Source: Calycina herbarum (Eukaryota; Ascomycota; Leotiomycetes; Helotiales; Pezizellaceae). Taken from it: a stretch of DNA of 64,000 bases. Of the stretch, positions 11,004 to 21,222 are shown piece after piece. Location of the stretch: the NCBI GenBank assembly GCA_001414485.1, contig LLEY01000015.1, positions 496,001-560,000 on the forward strand. The letters are read 5' to 3'. Position numbers and translations under genes: made by a program. The notes below the pieces were generated by a model. It searched no databases and was not told the origin of the DNA. It saw nothing but the letters and a program-made list of their open reading frames with translations. Each line of letters starts with the position of its first letter. The first letter of the stretch is position 1.

Positions 11004-11482
11004 TCAGATAGGATACGCAACCATATTGCTTTCGTGTGCCATTCCGTCCTCTCCCAATTTGTAGAGCTTAGTATTGTAGGTGACATTATCATCGTAGATA
11101 TCCACGTTGACGAGGTAAAGACCCCAGTGACTACGTCCGTCGTCAAGGCCGTCGATGCTGAAAGCCCAGAGTGGTATCCTAGTATCTATCAGTATGCAAA
11201 AATCAACATTATGAGAAACGAGTAAACATACCAAGCTCCTCGAGGAACGAAGTTCTTGATGAGTTGGTAGAGCTCGCTAATTACTTGCTCATGGAGGTAA
11301 GGGAATATATCGGTGACTGTCTTGCCCTTCTCTTGTAGACCAGGGGGGTTTGGGACGCGATTTGAGAATAGGATCTCGTGGGTTGTGTTCTTGAGTTCAA
11401 AACTGCCACTATAGCGGTTGCGGACTGTGTTGCAGGAAATGTACGCGAGGATCGCAGCGTTGCGTGGTAGTGGGGTTCCCAT
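11004..11482 (-). CDS. hypothetical protein, no recognised family
   Basis: Two minus-strand exons, 11482-11232 and 11178-11004, with a 53-nt GTATGT...TACTAG intron, join in frame into 141 residues starting MGTPLPRNAAILAYISC and ending NMVAYPI. Exon 2 (IPLWAFSIDGLDDGRSHWGL onward) is acidic and rich in aromatic residues. I do not recognise the family. The splice join (GAW/IPL) keeps one long frame and the donor is near consensus, which favours a real gene. The 5' end is uncertain: a second frame opens at an ATG at 11600 and overlaps the N-terminus, so an upstream exon or frameshift is possible. The 3' end touches a degenerate tandem repeat. Confidence 0.5.
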
Positions 11483-12758
11483 ATTCGGATTGGCAGTACG
11501 ATGATAGTATGTTAAGTTCGAGGTAGATATTGAAGGATGTTTGCTTGCTCTTGCGTGGAGCAACTTTGCGTTTGTTGGAAATGTTGGAGATGGCAAGCAT
11601 GGAAGGCACGTATTTAAGTCCTTCCATGAGCAATCTACCTAGCTAAATATGGCTAGGCTGGGGATCTAAAATGAATTTCAAAACCTGCTTTATCATTGTT
11701 TTACTAGCTCAACAAGGAACATGAATGCACGTTCTAGGTTCTGCTTCTTTGCAAACGCCCCTTTTTACGCGAATGATAACGTGACTTTAAAGGATATTAA
11801 GCCACGTGACATTCATTGAAGTGAAGTTTCACCTGTTCTTGGTTGAATTATTTAGGTTTAATATTTGGTGGAACATGCCTGTTCTCTTTTTATCACTTCA
11901 CTTGATTGTCTGAGAATGTTAATGAGAACAAAGTTCACCAGAGTCTCTCAACAACTTGAAGTTGTTCCGTTACTCCATATAGCTCAACGCAAATGTATTG
12001 AAACTATTCCTAGAGCTATAGTATTATGTCTTGCGCATATTTTTCTCATTTTTTGCGACCGTCATGTGTTGAGTTATCTTCATTTCTGGTGTTCGCCAAT
12101 TTACTGTCCACCGCAAGCCAGACCTCGCGCAACACCTCCTCAAAACCCCAAATAAGCACTCGCACGTCGCGATGTTTTGTACGCAGCCTCTTGACAAAAG
12201 CGGTTTCGGCTGGGAGGTTACAAACGCATGTGGCTACGCCCCACAGTTCCAAAATTCCGTTTATCATTACAAATAACACCCTTTCCCATCTGAAATCCAG
12301 AACTGCTCGCCTGGCCTGGTCAGTGAAAGGTTCCAACTGCCGTAAGTAAAAACATCTAACATACCGGGTATTCTCTATCTGCTTTAAGTGGCAGGTAGAG
12401 TTTTGCTGGTTTTTCTAATTTTTTTGGTGGGAATTTTTGTTAAGTTGAGGGCGAGATTCTTATTTTATCCTAGATCTGGAGGAATATCTCATGATATTTA
12501 CATTTACATAATTTTGGCCGTGTCAGTTAAGTAAATAAAGCTTTCTCTTATTAGCTCAGCATTGTTTCTGATACTTCACCACTAAGACCACTAAGCGAGG
12601 GATGAGTGCGTTGATACATGGGGATACTTGCTTGGTCGAATGTTGAAGAACCATTGAGCTGAACAAACAAGTTCATACATTTCATATCTGTTTCTTTAGA
12701 TTGGATGGAAAGAAACGTTCTAAATGCATCGATGAGATTTTATGAGATGGCTTCCCCC
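11483..12758. other. intergenic, possible gene fragment
   Basis: A minus-strand frame at 12336-12046 (about 96 codons, TTG at its start) has protein-like composition, preceded by an acceptor-like ACGGCAG. No upstream exon or family can be identified, so it is left as a possible remnant. The rest is AT-rich non-coding sequence up to the mariner element. Confidence 0.3.
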
Positions 12759-14224
12759 CAACAGTCCTGGTCTTTACTCCGTGCGCACGGTCCTAGAACA
12801 CCAAACTTCAAGTTCTTGAGCCCCTTAAAATTGTAAACAAACATCTAAACTCTTAATATGGGACGCCCTAATCGATTTCATCCTTTCCGGTCACCTACAC
12901 CTGAATCTTTAGCCGGCAAAGAAGGCTCTACTCAAAGGAAAACAAAATTCTTCGATGCGTTGTCCCGCCAGTATGGCCATATGCCCCTACGTTAGATTTC
13001 CAGCGACCATAAGATCTCAGAGTCCTGCGGACGTAAATGGAAGAATCAGTACCTCGCCATGGGTTCTGAGGCAAGGCATCATACCTGGGCGAAGTCTGCG
13101 ATACTTGGACATAAGTCTAAAGTTATAAAAGCAACCTACAAGATGCTTTGCTCCCCTACTCGAAATCCAGTCCGCAAACGCAAGTACGAAGACTAGATCG
13201 CATTCTATAATATCCCGGTCTAGAAACGCTAACTTTAGATATTGATGAAGAGGTATACCAAGGGCGGCGGGCGGTACCTGATGGTATACGTTAAGAAGGT
13301 TATCTTGCCTAAAAATCATGACGAACGAGCGAAATACGGGTCCGACCATGTATAGGACGCGCTCTTTAGTTTCTTTGACCATATAGTCTATATAGACGAA
13401 TTTTACGTGGACCCGACATCGAGAGCATAAGGCAGAATAACGAGGGAGTAAGGAATACGCGACAATCCCGAGAATATAGAAGAGAGACCGCCGCTCTCTG
13501 GATGTCGCTTCCACGCTACGGGTTGGATAAGCTGGTAGGGGAAAGCCGAGAAGTTAGAGTTCGATAACGATGAGGAGGATGAAGTAGAGCGTCCTAAGTA
13601 TCCTCCTAAGCCTCGTAGACGTCTAAAGAACGAAACCGACGAGGAGTATTGTCATCGCATTCAAGAATGGGAAGCTAGGAAGCCTTACAAGCGCGATATC
13701 AAGGTTAGAGGCAACGTAATGACCCAAAAGTACTACGTAGACCGACTTCTACCTGTCTATGTATGCGCGGTGGAAGCTATGTGAGAAATAGATGATAAAC
13801 TATGGCTATTATAGGAGGATGGAGACCCATCTTATGGCATATGGAAAAGGGGGCTTGCGTAGGAGTATAAGGACGCCCACAATATCCAAAACCTATACCA
13901 CCCTCTATAGAGCCTATATTGCAATCCTATAGAAGGTATCTGGGCTATTATAAAGCAAAGGTTGCGTTATAGATACTTTGATTCAGACCAGGACATTAAG
14001 GAGGCTCTATAAGAGGAATGGGACAAGATTACTATGGAGGAGATACGTCACCGGATTTCTGATATGCTTAGAAGATGCGCAGAGCTTCAAAGAACAGGGG
14101 GAAAGCCTATCAGAGGCAATAAATGGTGATGATGTTGATTTATATAGAGATTTAATACAAAAAGTCATCTTCTTCATTTTGGTGAGGCTGAACCGTGCGC
14201 ACGGAGTAAAGACCAGGACTGTTG
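12759..14224 (+). mobile_element. Tc1/mariner-type DNA transposon, inactivated
   Basis: Perfect 33-bp terminal inverted repeats lie at 12759-12791 (starting CAACAGTCCTGGTCTTTACT) and 14192-14224. The interior carries one transposase frame (see separate entry). Total length (1466 bp), inverted ends and a DDE transposase fit the Tc1/mariner superfamily. A clear TA duplication is not visible at the edges: flanks are C-rich on both sides (CCCCC / CCCC), so the exact boundary or duplication is uncertain. The right end lies 27 bp from the stop codon of the decayed oxidoreductase. Confidence 0.85.
12858..14129 (+). pseudogene. mariner/Tc1 DDE transposase, 424 codons with about 14 in-frame stops
   Basis: One continuous frame runs from ATG 12858 to TGA 14127-14129 without any net indel, but is interrupted by about 14 TAG/TAA/TGA codons. 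Most sit where CAG, CAA, CGA or TGG would be expected, for example before EDGDPSYG (usually QEDGDPSHG in this family) and in HPL*SLYCNPIEGIW (usually a PAQSPDLNPIE-type motif). Visible catalytic landmarks are YIDEFYVDP (first Asp region, about codons 176-184), DGDPSYG (second Asp region) and NPIEGIWAIIKQRL (Glu region). The N-terminus is basic (GRPNRFHPFRS). The damage is purely transitional, the signature of RIP, and not random decay. Confidence 0.85.
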
Positions 14225-14251
14225 CCCCTTCCATTCCGTGGAATAAAGATT

Positions 14252-15447
14252 TCAAACCACACAAACAAGCATCGTAGCATTACGCTTCCAACCACGAAGT
14301 TTCTCCAATGCCCTAGGAATACTCTCCATCCCCTCAAGGACTTTAAATGGCATCAAGTTGACCTTACCTTCCTTGATGAGATCCTCAGACAGAACAATAG
14401 ATTTCATCCACTGCCGAATGCCTCTTCATCTGCGGGAATAACCATATCACCAAACTTAAAAGCTTCCCCTAGAGACTTTGAGCCTTGAATACATACTGAT
14501 TTGGCGCCATTCCATGGCAACGGTACTGGTGAGACAGAAACATAGGAGCTATCTTTCTCGGAAATGACAGCTGCATAGATTTGGGGAAACTGAAATGAAC
14601 TTACGCAATCGAAAGTAGCCTCCAAATTTCCTTCAATGGCAGCACAAATTTCTAAGGAGCATTGCGTTGCGTCGTGGTAATCGACGGCTACATTCGCGCC
14701 GAGAGACTTGGCCATGTCAAAGTTTCGAGGTGAGCATGACCTTAAATCCAGATAGTTTGGCGAATTGAATGGCGATAACACCGGTATTTGTAGTTCCTCC
14801 ATATATCAATATGGTCTTCTTGGAAGCTGGTGATGTGTTTTCCTCTTGTGGCCATGGAAGTCCCATCTGATAATACATCTGAAAGACTGTCGAAAAGGGA
14901 ATTCCAAGTTCAGCCGTTTGTCTCTCATCGACTTCCTTTCCCAGATTTTCGAGCTTGAATTGGGCATCTCCTTTAACGAGAATGTATCCTGCAAGACACC
15001 TTCCTTCAGGCTTTATTGCACAACTACTTGCAAATACACAGCCGGCAGTTTTGTCTCCGATTTGGAATGGATGCAGGTTTCGTCTGCATCAACTACTTGC
15101 CGGAATACTCGCTGTCGATAGTGTTTCCTGCTTGGAAAAGTGGTGGGTAGTCTATGAAGAGGTAGTCTGGGAAATGGGGTGGGGTGAGCTGGGTTATTAC
15201 TAGAACTTAAGCGAGTCCAAGGACTTGATGAGATGTCACCTTAGTTTTGGAAAGAATGATGATATAGGGTGTTTTCATTAAGACCTATTGGGAGCAAGTG
15301 AACCGAAAGGTCATTCTTACCACTGTGGCAGACACCTAGGTACTTGGTCTTCACAAGCACATAGCCCGGGCGATTCTTGATTGTCGGGTTTTGTATTCCA
15401 TCAACCACTTCAACTTTGCCAACAGACACACTTTTGAGAGCCTTCAT
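14252..15447 (-). pseudogene. MDR-superfamily (ToxD-like) oxidoreductase, multiply frameshifted
   Basis: On the minus strand a start MKALKSVSVGKVEVVDGIQ (15447) is followed, in shifting frames, by pieces characteristic of zinc-binding-type enoyl reductases. In order these are IDYPPLFQAGNTIDSEYSGK, HPFQIGDKTAGCVFA, IPFSTVFQMYYQMGLPWP, KTILIYGGTTNTGVIAIQFA (the nucleotide-binding segment), NFDMAKSLGANVAVDYHD and a C-terminal stretch from MKSIVLSEDLIKEGK to a stop at 14252-14254. Frame changes occur near 15090-15110, near 14730 and near 14410, and no splice arrangement removes them all. The order and completeness show a once full-length gene that has decayed in place. A mariner element is inserted just beyond its 3' end. 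Confidence 0.75.
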
Positions 15448-15708
15448 CTCTGAAGTGTGATAGTCTCGAGAAAGCTTTTTGTGTTGACGCAAAAAGGTGA
15501 ATCAATACGTTGAAGTTACAATATGGAGAATGGGAAAGAACGGAAAAGTAGTCATGTCCAAATTGCCACATCAAAGTGAATGCATTCATGAATCAGCCTG
15601 CCCCGCCTACCACCAAGGCTCTTCCATTAATATTTAGGAAAAACTGCCAGACTCCAGAGTAATTTCCACCTCATTCCCAAAACAAAAAAGGAAACCTCAT
15701 CAACGAAA

Positions 15709-16155
15709 ATGCCAACCCCAAATCTACAAAAGAACATGCACCACCTCCTCAAACTTCTCGAAATCAAATACGAGAACCTTCCAGACTCCTCCGAATACAA
15801 AATAGAAATCACAAACAACCCCGGGACGTACTTACCTTCCGTCTTGATAGGTAAATATGGATGGGATCAATGGCATATTCTGCAGAACTTACTGCCGGAA
15901 AGTTTATTTAATGAACTGGAGTACCTTGTGGGAGAGGGTGCTTCGACGGATGGGTGGTATGCATCTAGTTTTTTTTGTGGATGAGTTTGGGGCTAATGCA
16001 AAAGCAGGGAAATTGATTCCGCAATCTACGACACTGAGAATAAGCATTTGAAGTTGTATATTGTGAAGGATGTGCCGATGGGGAAAGGGGGAAAGAGGAT
16101 GGTGAATTTTGAGGAGGAGTTGCAGGGGTTTAGATGTAGATCTCAAGGGAAATGA
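15709..16155 (+). pseudogene. small hypothetical gene with frameshifts
   Basis: ATG 15709 opens a frame (MPTPNLQKNMHHLLKLLEIK...). After GWYASSFF it continues only in the next frame (VDEFGANAKAGKLIPQSTTL), then shifts again to LKLYIVKDVPMGKGGKRMV and ends near 16155. The first shift sits at a run of eight T's (about 15969-15976). No family is recognised. It may be a decayed gene, or intact with sequencing errors in homopolymers. Confidence 0.4.
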
Positions 16156-17154
16156 GCTAGCTCGAGGGACAGCTAAGCGAATTGGAGTTCCTACTAAGAG
16201 TGTTGAACTTTTGAAGGTTCAGTCATGAGGTATTTTCAAATTTATTTGTACTGAAGTTATTTGCGTAATGCTTAGTGGCTTTGACCGTATTAATACCTTT
16301 TCACGAGTCTATTTGATGTGAATAGCGAGGGAGCGGCCTCAGCCGGCGCCTACGGCCTCGCGATTTCTTAAGGGCTAAAAGAAATATTGTAAAAAGAGGA
16401 GATATATTAACTACTAGTAGGTGCTGAGGTCAAAGGTTGTAGCTTTTTAGGTTCTTGTTCTTGTTTTATTCTAGTTTTGCTCCTGTGTCTCATACCTTAA
16501 AATACGTCGTTCCATCTAAACGAGCTCCTGCCATTGTTCCATGTACCCCCGAGCAAATATATTCTACTAAAGCTGCAGAGTAATTAAAACCGACAAGCAT
16601 ACTTACAAGAAGGCTTCAAATAACGAATAGTTGCCCTTGGTATGCTTCCTTTGCTACTCTGTTAAATTGGCTAAATTTTCCAGACTTTTTAGAACCGTAT
16701 CAAGAGTCTGAGACCGCAATACGAGATAAACGAGTCAAGCTAGTGCCGCGTGAATGTAGGATGATCATGACAACATTACAAAATCGAGAACTTACTCAAA
16801 AGTTCGACGGGTGGGAGATACCCAGATTTGATAAAATAGGATGGGGAGAGGTCTTGAAAAACAGTAGCAAGAATTCCAGTAGAGTTGACTTCCTTCCATT
16901 CATCTTTGGTATACACGCTTATAGAAAAAGAAAAGTAGAATGGCCCAGAAAATGCAAGTAATAACCGTTCGTTCGCTCGTTCGTTCCATTCACACCCTCC
17001 CATTTCTTTTACACAATATGCCTCCTCCCTAGAATAGCACGACGCTTGTTTCCCGAGTCCCCCAATTTCCAAGGATGTTCAGTATGTACACGTCTCACCC
17101 CCACAACCACCGAGAACAAAAAGAAGAAGACTAGTCGGGGTAATTTCAGCCCCT
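16156..17154. other. intergenic, no supported gene
   Basis: Non-coding in all frames as far as can be judged. A small GC-rich palindromic patch (GCCGGCGCC) lies near 16340. The 3' part probably holds the 3' UTR of the minus-strand lectin gene. Confidence 0.4.
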
Positions 17155-18400
17155 CTAAAATCTATGACTTCTTCGTTGTTGGGTTCTCCATGCGGTATAG
17201 CCAACATAACCACCACCAGCCATCAAAATAAAGAGGATAATCTTGAAGAAAAACCAAGTCCAGCTTCCACTCTTCTCCTTCTGGTTCTTCTTCCAGCCGT
17301 CCTTCTTATCACGCCCTTTACCAGAGCTTCCTGGTCCCATCTTGCCTGGTCCCTCGGGTGTATTTGCTTCCCTCGATTTCGTATCGTAAAGGTTTTTGGT
17401 GTGTACACTGATAATATCATGGTTATCACTCAGTTCTCCAGTCTCGGCACTGAATCCAAGGTATGAGACAGATGGAATCATAGGAGGTTCATCGGTTTCG
17501 AAGCATAATTCCCATACATCCTCCGTCTTGTATTGGATCGACAATTTCAAGCTCTTGTCTTGGAAATAGGTCAAGCGTGCCTTGGTTGGGATATTCGCAT
17601 TTCGGATTCCGCGTGCGGAGCAGCCCATGAATTCGTTATCCTTGCCGTCGTTGGCTTTGTCGTAGACCTTGGTTCCATCCCCTACCATTGCCATAACGTA
17701 TGGGAATACGGTTCCTGGTCGGTTGTTCTTGTATGTGTCGAAGAAGATTCCTAGCCCCTCGAATTTGTCTACTGAGCCAAAGACGTCGCCTTGTGTCGCG
17801 CGTTGCTTGGTGAGCCACATGGCGAAGCCGTCGCCGTGGAGGGTGTTGGATCCGTGGATTTTGAATTCGAATTCAATCTGCCAGGCATCAAGTCAGATGT
17901 TGCTCTCTTCCTATATCCCAACCAAGCCGCAGCAACAGTTATAGCATACCTCCCAATTTGTGGCCGTAAGTGGCACTCGCGAAAATATCCATCCTGATTG
18001 TGAAGGTCGATCGGAACTAAGTCTGATATACCTGCAAAGCCCCCATTAGCAACCAATGTGCCAGTGTCAGAAGCCCAACATACTGATCCGCGCGAATAAT
18101 TGTGTTTCCCCCAAAGTCAAACCACCGACTTTGCATATCGGAATCCAAATAGGGCTATTTGATTCCCAAACAATTAGCTGTTATATTCCAAGAAATCAAG
18201 TATTGAGTTCGACGAACCGAATCCAAAGTATGCGTTCGCAACTATCATCATGTTAGCATACGACTTTACGGCGCAAGAGAGAGTAGTCCTACAGGTATGC
18301 TTCTTATTCCGTCTGCATTTGTAGTAGTTTGATCATGAGGACCTCCCTGCACAAGAGCTGCCAGCCCCAAGGCCGTCGACAGCGTTGAAGAGAACCACAT
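17155..18400 (-). CDS. L-type (legume-like) lectin cargo receptor, Emp47/VIP36-like
   Basis: Five minus-strand exons give 335 residues: 18400-18293, 18241-18218, 18154-18084, 18031-17950 and 17877-17155. Introns are 51, 63, 52 and 72 nt, and all frames are continuous. The N-terminus MWFSSTLSTALGLAALVQGG is a signal peptide. The lectin domain follows: SRWFDFGGNTIIRADQYIRL, SDRPSQSGWIFSRVPLTATN, FEFKIHGSNTLHGDGFAMWL, then FFDTYKNNRPGTVFPYVMAM. The DGFAMWL and FDTYKNN segments carry residues of the family's calcium/carbohydrate site. A basic linker leads to one C-terminal membrane helix (FFFKIILFILMAGGGYVGY) and a short cytosolic tail TAWRTQQRRSHRF. Such proteins ferry glycoproteins between ER and Golgi. 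The 24-nt second exon is the least certain element. Confidence 0.9.
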
Positions 18401-18895
18401 TCTTCCGTTTTGTATTTTTCGTATAAATCGAATCGATTCCCCTAAAAAGCAAGCTCCCTCCAAGGCTAAGCTTCAATGGCAAAGGTCGCCTGCAAAAGAA
18501 ACAATGCGCAGCGTCGTTAAAAGAAGAAGCGAAAAAGACACAAAAAAAGGGGAAGACTCGAGGAAGGAGGCTGCGCCCGTTGGTAGTGGTCAATCAATTG
18601 TTACGAGGCGAAAGGGAAACAATTAAAGTTGAGGGTATTCCATAGCATAGCTGGCCTTTCTGCCATACAAGGCAGTTAATCCGGGGGTGTCACCGTTCGC
18701 TGCTAGATCCCTGTAACCAGTGCGGTCTTGCTCCGAGATTTGCCTCAGCCTTGACCCGAAAAGTTTGGTGGAAGCTTCAACACCTTCAAAATCAACCAGC
18801 GCATACAACAATTCACATTGTCACTTGGAACCGCACCTCCTCTATCGAACAGCCAATCCATACACCAACTCTAAACCTAAAATAAATCAGCAAAC

Positions 18896-19236
18896 ATGGA
18901 CAGCTTCGGAGGAAACTCAGACCCCAAGTCAGCGGTCATGAACCAAGTACGACAAGAGGCTGCCATGACCAATGCGCGACAATTGATCGAGGTATGTATT
19001 ACTTTTGAATTTCATGTTTAAGATAAGATCAAATTCTAATAACCAAAAAGAAAGTCAACGAACATTGCTTCGAGAAGTGTGTACCCAAACCAGGAGCCTC
19101 ATTATCGAGCGGCGAGACACAATGCTACACACAATGTATGGAGAAATATATGGCCGCCTGGAACATCGTATCAACAACATACATTAAGAGGATACAACAG
19201 GAGAGCGCAAAGGGTTCTAGTGGGGGGATGTTCTAA
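18896..19236 (+). CDS. TIM13: mitochondrial import inner membrane translocase subunit Tim13
   Basis: Exons 18896-18991 and 19051-19236, with a 59-nt intron (GTATGT...AAAAG), encode 93 residues: MDSFGGNSDPKSAVMNQVRQ, then QEAAMTNARQLIEK. The twin Cx3C motifs CFEKC (about residue 37) and CYTQC (about 56) define the small Tim family; the N-terminal sequence and the MAAWNIVSTTYIKRIQQES ending point to Tim13. In the intermembrane space, Tim13 pairs with Tim8 to chaperone hydrophobic precursors to TIM22. Length matches the family (about 85-105 residues). The ATG follows an A/C-rich leader. Confidence 0.93.
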
Positions 19237-19753
19237 TTTTGAAGTCGAGGGGTGTATCACGACAGACTGGGAATCCAAGGGAATCATTGTAACTGGAGGG
19301 AAACTTGTACGATCACACAACAAAAGGGCTTGTACATTAGGTGGTTGTAGAACGGGGGCGTTGGGCCCATGGTTATATTATTCTTCGTTGACAGCTAGAC
19401 GATACCAATCACCACTTCAGTACAGGTACATCTTTGGAAAATATACTGCTGCAAAACCAACTTTCAATTCATAGATCGGGCCTCTCGTGTATTGCTGCAT
19501 CAGCAATCCGGAATTTTGACCCTCCCAACTCCAGCAATTTGTCCTTTCCAATACTATTTATCTACAAGTTGGTATTTCCAACCAAGTTCCTGGCCCAATA
19601 AGGTAGACTATCTCCGATAACTTGCGGCAGCAAAACATCAGGGTCGAGTGAGGAAAGCCTAAATAGCTTGCTGCGAATTATCCTGGAAAATATTTGAATT
19701 TCCGGAAGCCGGTATGCAATTGATCGCATGGCTTTTCTCCCTTTTCTCCCTTT
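19237..19753. other. convergent intergenic region
   Basis: 517 bp between the Tim13 stop and the stop of the NSRP1-like gene, presumably two 3' UTRs. Nothing else is recognised. Confidence 0.5.
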
Positions 19754-20938
19754 TCAAGCCGCCTCACCCCTCTTCTTCGCCTCCTCGGCCTCCTTTTTAC
19801 GAGCAAGGTATCTCTCTTTCGCACTCATGATATCCCCTTCAGTCTTTCGACTCTTTGAAGCTCGTTCAATCTTTTCTTTCTCCTCTTCATCTTCTTCCAA
19901 TGCCCTCTTCGTTGCTTGCTCAAGCTGGGCCTCCATCATTCGTGATTGTCTTTCCCTCATTGCCTGCTTTCCGCCTCCAGCGCCGACAAATCCGGATCCT
20001 CTGCTTCGATCAGAGCTTGCACCACCTCTTGAAGCATTTACTGGCGCAGCGCTCTTTGGCTTGGGCACAATATTCAAGCCTCCCTTGAGCAGTTGTCTCT
20101 TGTCAACAACTTGGCCCTCGTCATTAACGGCAATAGCACCACCAGTCTTCTGGTTAATTTCCCTGGCAATGTCCGCCTCTGTTTTCTCCTTCATTTCATC
20201 TTCTTCCTCTTCTGGTCCCTTCTTTCCTCTCTCCTCCACAGCCTTGACTATCTCAGCATGCTTCTGCTCCCCCTTCTCCAACATATTCTTATAAAAATTC
20301 GTCATGCCAGCACCCTTATTTTTCTTCTGCTCCATTTCCTCTCTGATCTTCTCTTCAGCTTCTAGCCTCCTATTCTCCTCCTGCTGTTTCTTATACGCCG
20401 AAGTAACGAATTTTTCCTTATCCGCAAACTCATCACCTTCCGCTTCTCGATCCCTAGCCAGCTTCTTCTCCTCCGCTATCGTAGCATCCCGTTTCCGTAC
20501 TGCTGCGGCAGCAATAAGATTCGTCATATATTTTGGTTTGCGCTCGTTATCTTCTTGCGTGACCTTCTTCTGTGGTTTGAGGGAATCGTAGACCGCATCG
20601 TAATCGTAGATATTTGCATCCAATTCTTCTGCTGTCTCGGCGTGTTTCTTGGACGTGAAGGATGCTGAGAGATCGCCGTACATGCTAATCGGGGTCTTCT
20701 TTGCGCCTCCATTTTGCTTGTTCTTGCTAGGTGGTCCAGTGTTTCGCGATGGAAGAGACGATTTTTTACTGCTCGAGAGGCCGCCGAATTCCCCGATTTC
20801 CTCTACGCCCTGTTCGCTGGGTTTGCCATCTTCGTCGGAATCGTCATCAAATAAACCTTTCCGCTTCGCGGGCTGTGATTTAGTTCCTTGTTTTTTCTTA
20901 GAGATGTTAAGGCCGTATGAGAGGCCGGCTCCGGACAT
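19754..20938 (-). CDS. nuclear speckle splicing regulatory protein 1-like (CCDC55/DUF2040)
   Basis: A single-exon, 394-residue protein. The N-terminus MSGAGLSYGLNISKKKQG, an acidic patch FDDDSDEDG, and the conserved core YDYDAVYDSLKPQKK followed by ERKPKYMTNLIAAAAVRKRD and RDREAEGDEFADKEKFVTSA match the DUF2040 domain of NSRP1 (about residues 95-200). The C-terminal half is highly charged and predicted coiled coil (EEEEDEMKEKTEADIAREIN), with a glycine/arginine-rich patch and an ending KKEAEEAKKRGEAA. In animals NSRP1 regulates alternative splicing in nuclear speckles; a nuclear RNA-processing role is inferred here. It is divergently arranged with the NFKBIL1-like gene, sharing a 284-bp intergenic region. 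Confidence 0.88.
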   Translation of the reverse strand: MSGAGLSYGLNISKKKQGTKSQPAKRKGLFDDDSDEDGKPSEQGVEEIGEFGGLSSSKKSSLPSRNTGPPSKNKQNGGAKKTPISMYGDLSASFTSKKHAETAEELDANIYDYDAVYDSLKPQKKVTQEDNERKPKYMTNLIAAAAVRKRDATIAEEKKLARDREAEGDEFADKEKFVTSAYKKQQEENRRLEAEEKIREEMEQKKNKGAGMTNFYKNMLEKGEQKHAEIVKAVEERGKKGPEEEEDEMKEKTEADIAREINQKTGGAIAVNDEGQVVDKRQLLKGGLNIVPKPKSAAPVNASRGGASSDRSRGSGFVGAGGGKQAMRERQSRMMEAQLEQATKRALEEDEEEKEKIERASKSRKTEGDIMSAKERYLARKKEAEEAKKRGEAA

Positions 20939-21222
20939 ATTGAATTGAGGCAGTGTTGGTCGAAATGGTTGGAATTGAGAAAGAGGTGGAAAGGGAAGGA
21001 ATTTGGGTTGTTGCGACAGCCCACAGCCTCGGCGAGAAGGCTACGTGCAGGGAGCCACAAAAATGACAGGGCTTAGTCCTCCAAGATTCACCACAACCTT
21101 GAAGACTTCACAATTCTTCGACACATTCATGAATGTCAACAACATACTTCAACTTTAGCCACGGCCTCTCACTAAATGGTTCTCTTCAAACCCTCGCATA
21201 ATCTAGGATATTTCCGGCCGCG
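20939..21222. promoter_or_regulatory. shared divergent promoter region
   Basis: 284 bp separate the ATG of the NSRP1-like gene (minus) from that of the NFKBIL1-like gene (plus), so both promoters must lie in or overlap this region. No specific binding site was identified; the presence of promoters is inferred from gene arrangement alone. Confidence 0.5.

Noticed and set aside
12046..12336. 96-codon minus-strand frame with fairly protein-like composition
   Set aside because: It starts at TTG behind an acceptor-like site, but no upstream exon could be found; it may be a remnant but cannot be supported.
13017..13514. 165-codon minus-strand open frame
   Set aside because: It lies wholly antisense to the mariner transposase. 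Its openness is a by-product of the transposase codon pattern, and it shows no motif.
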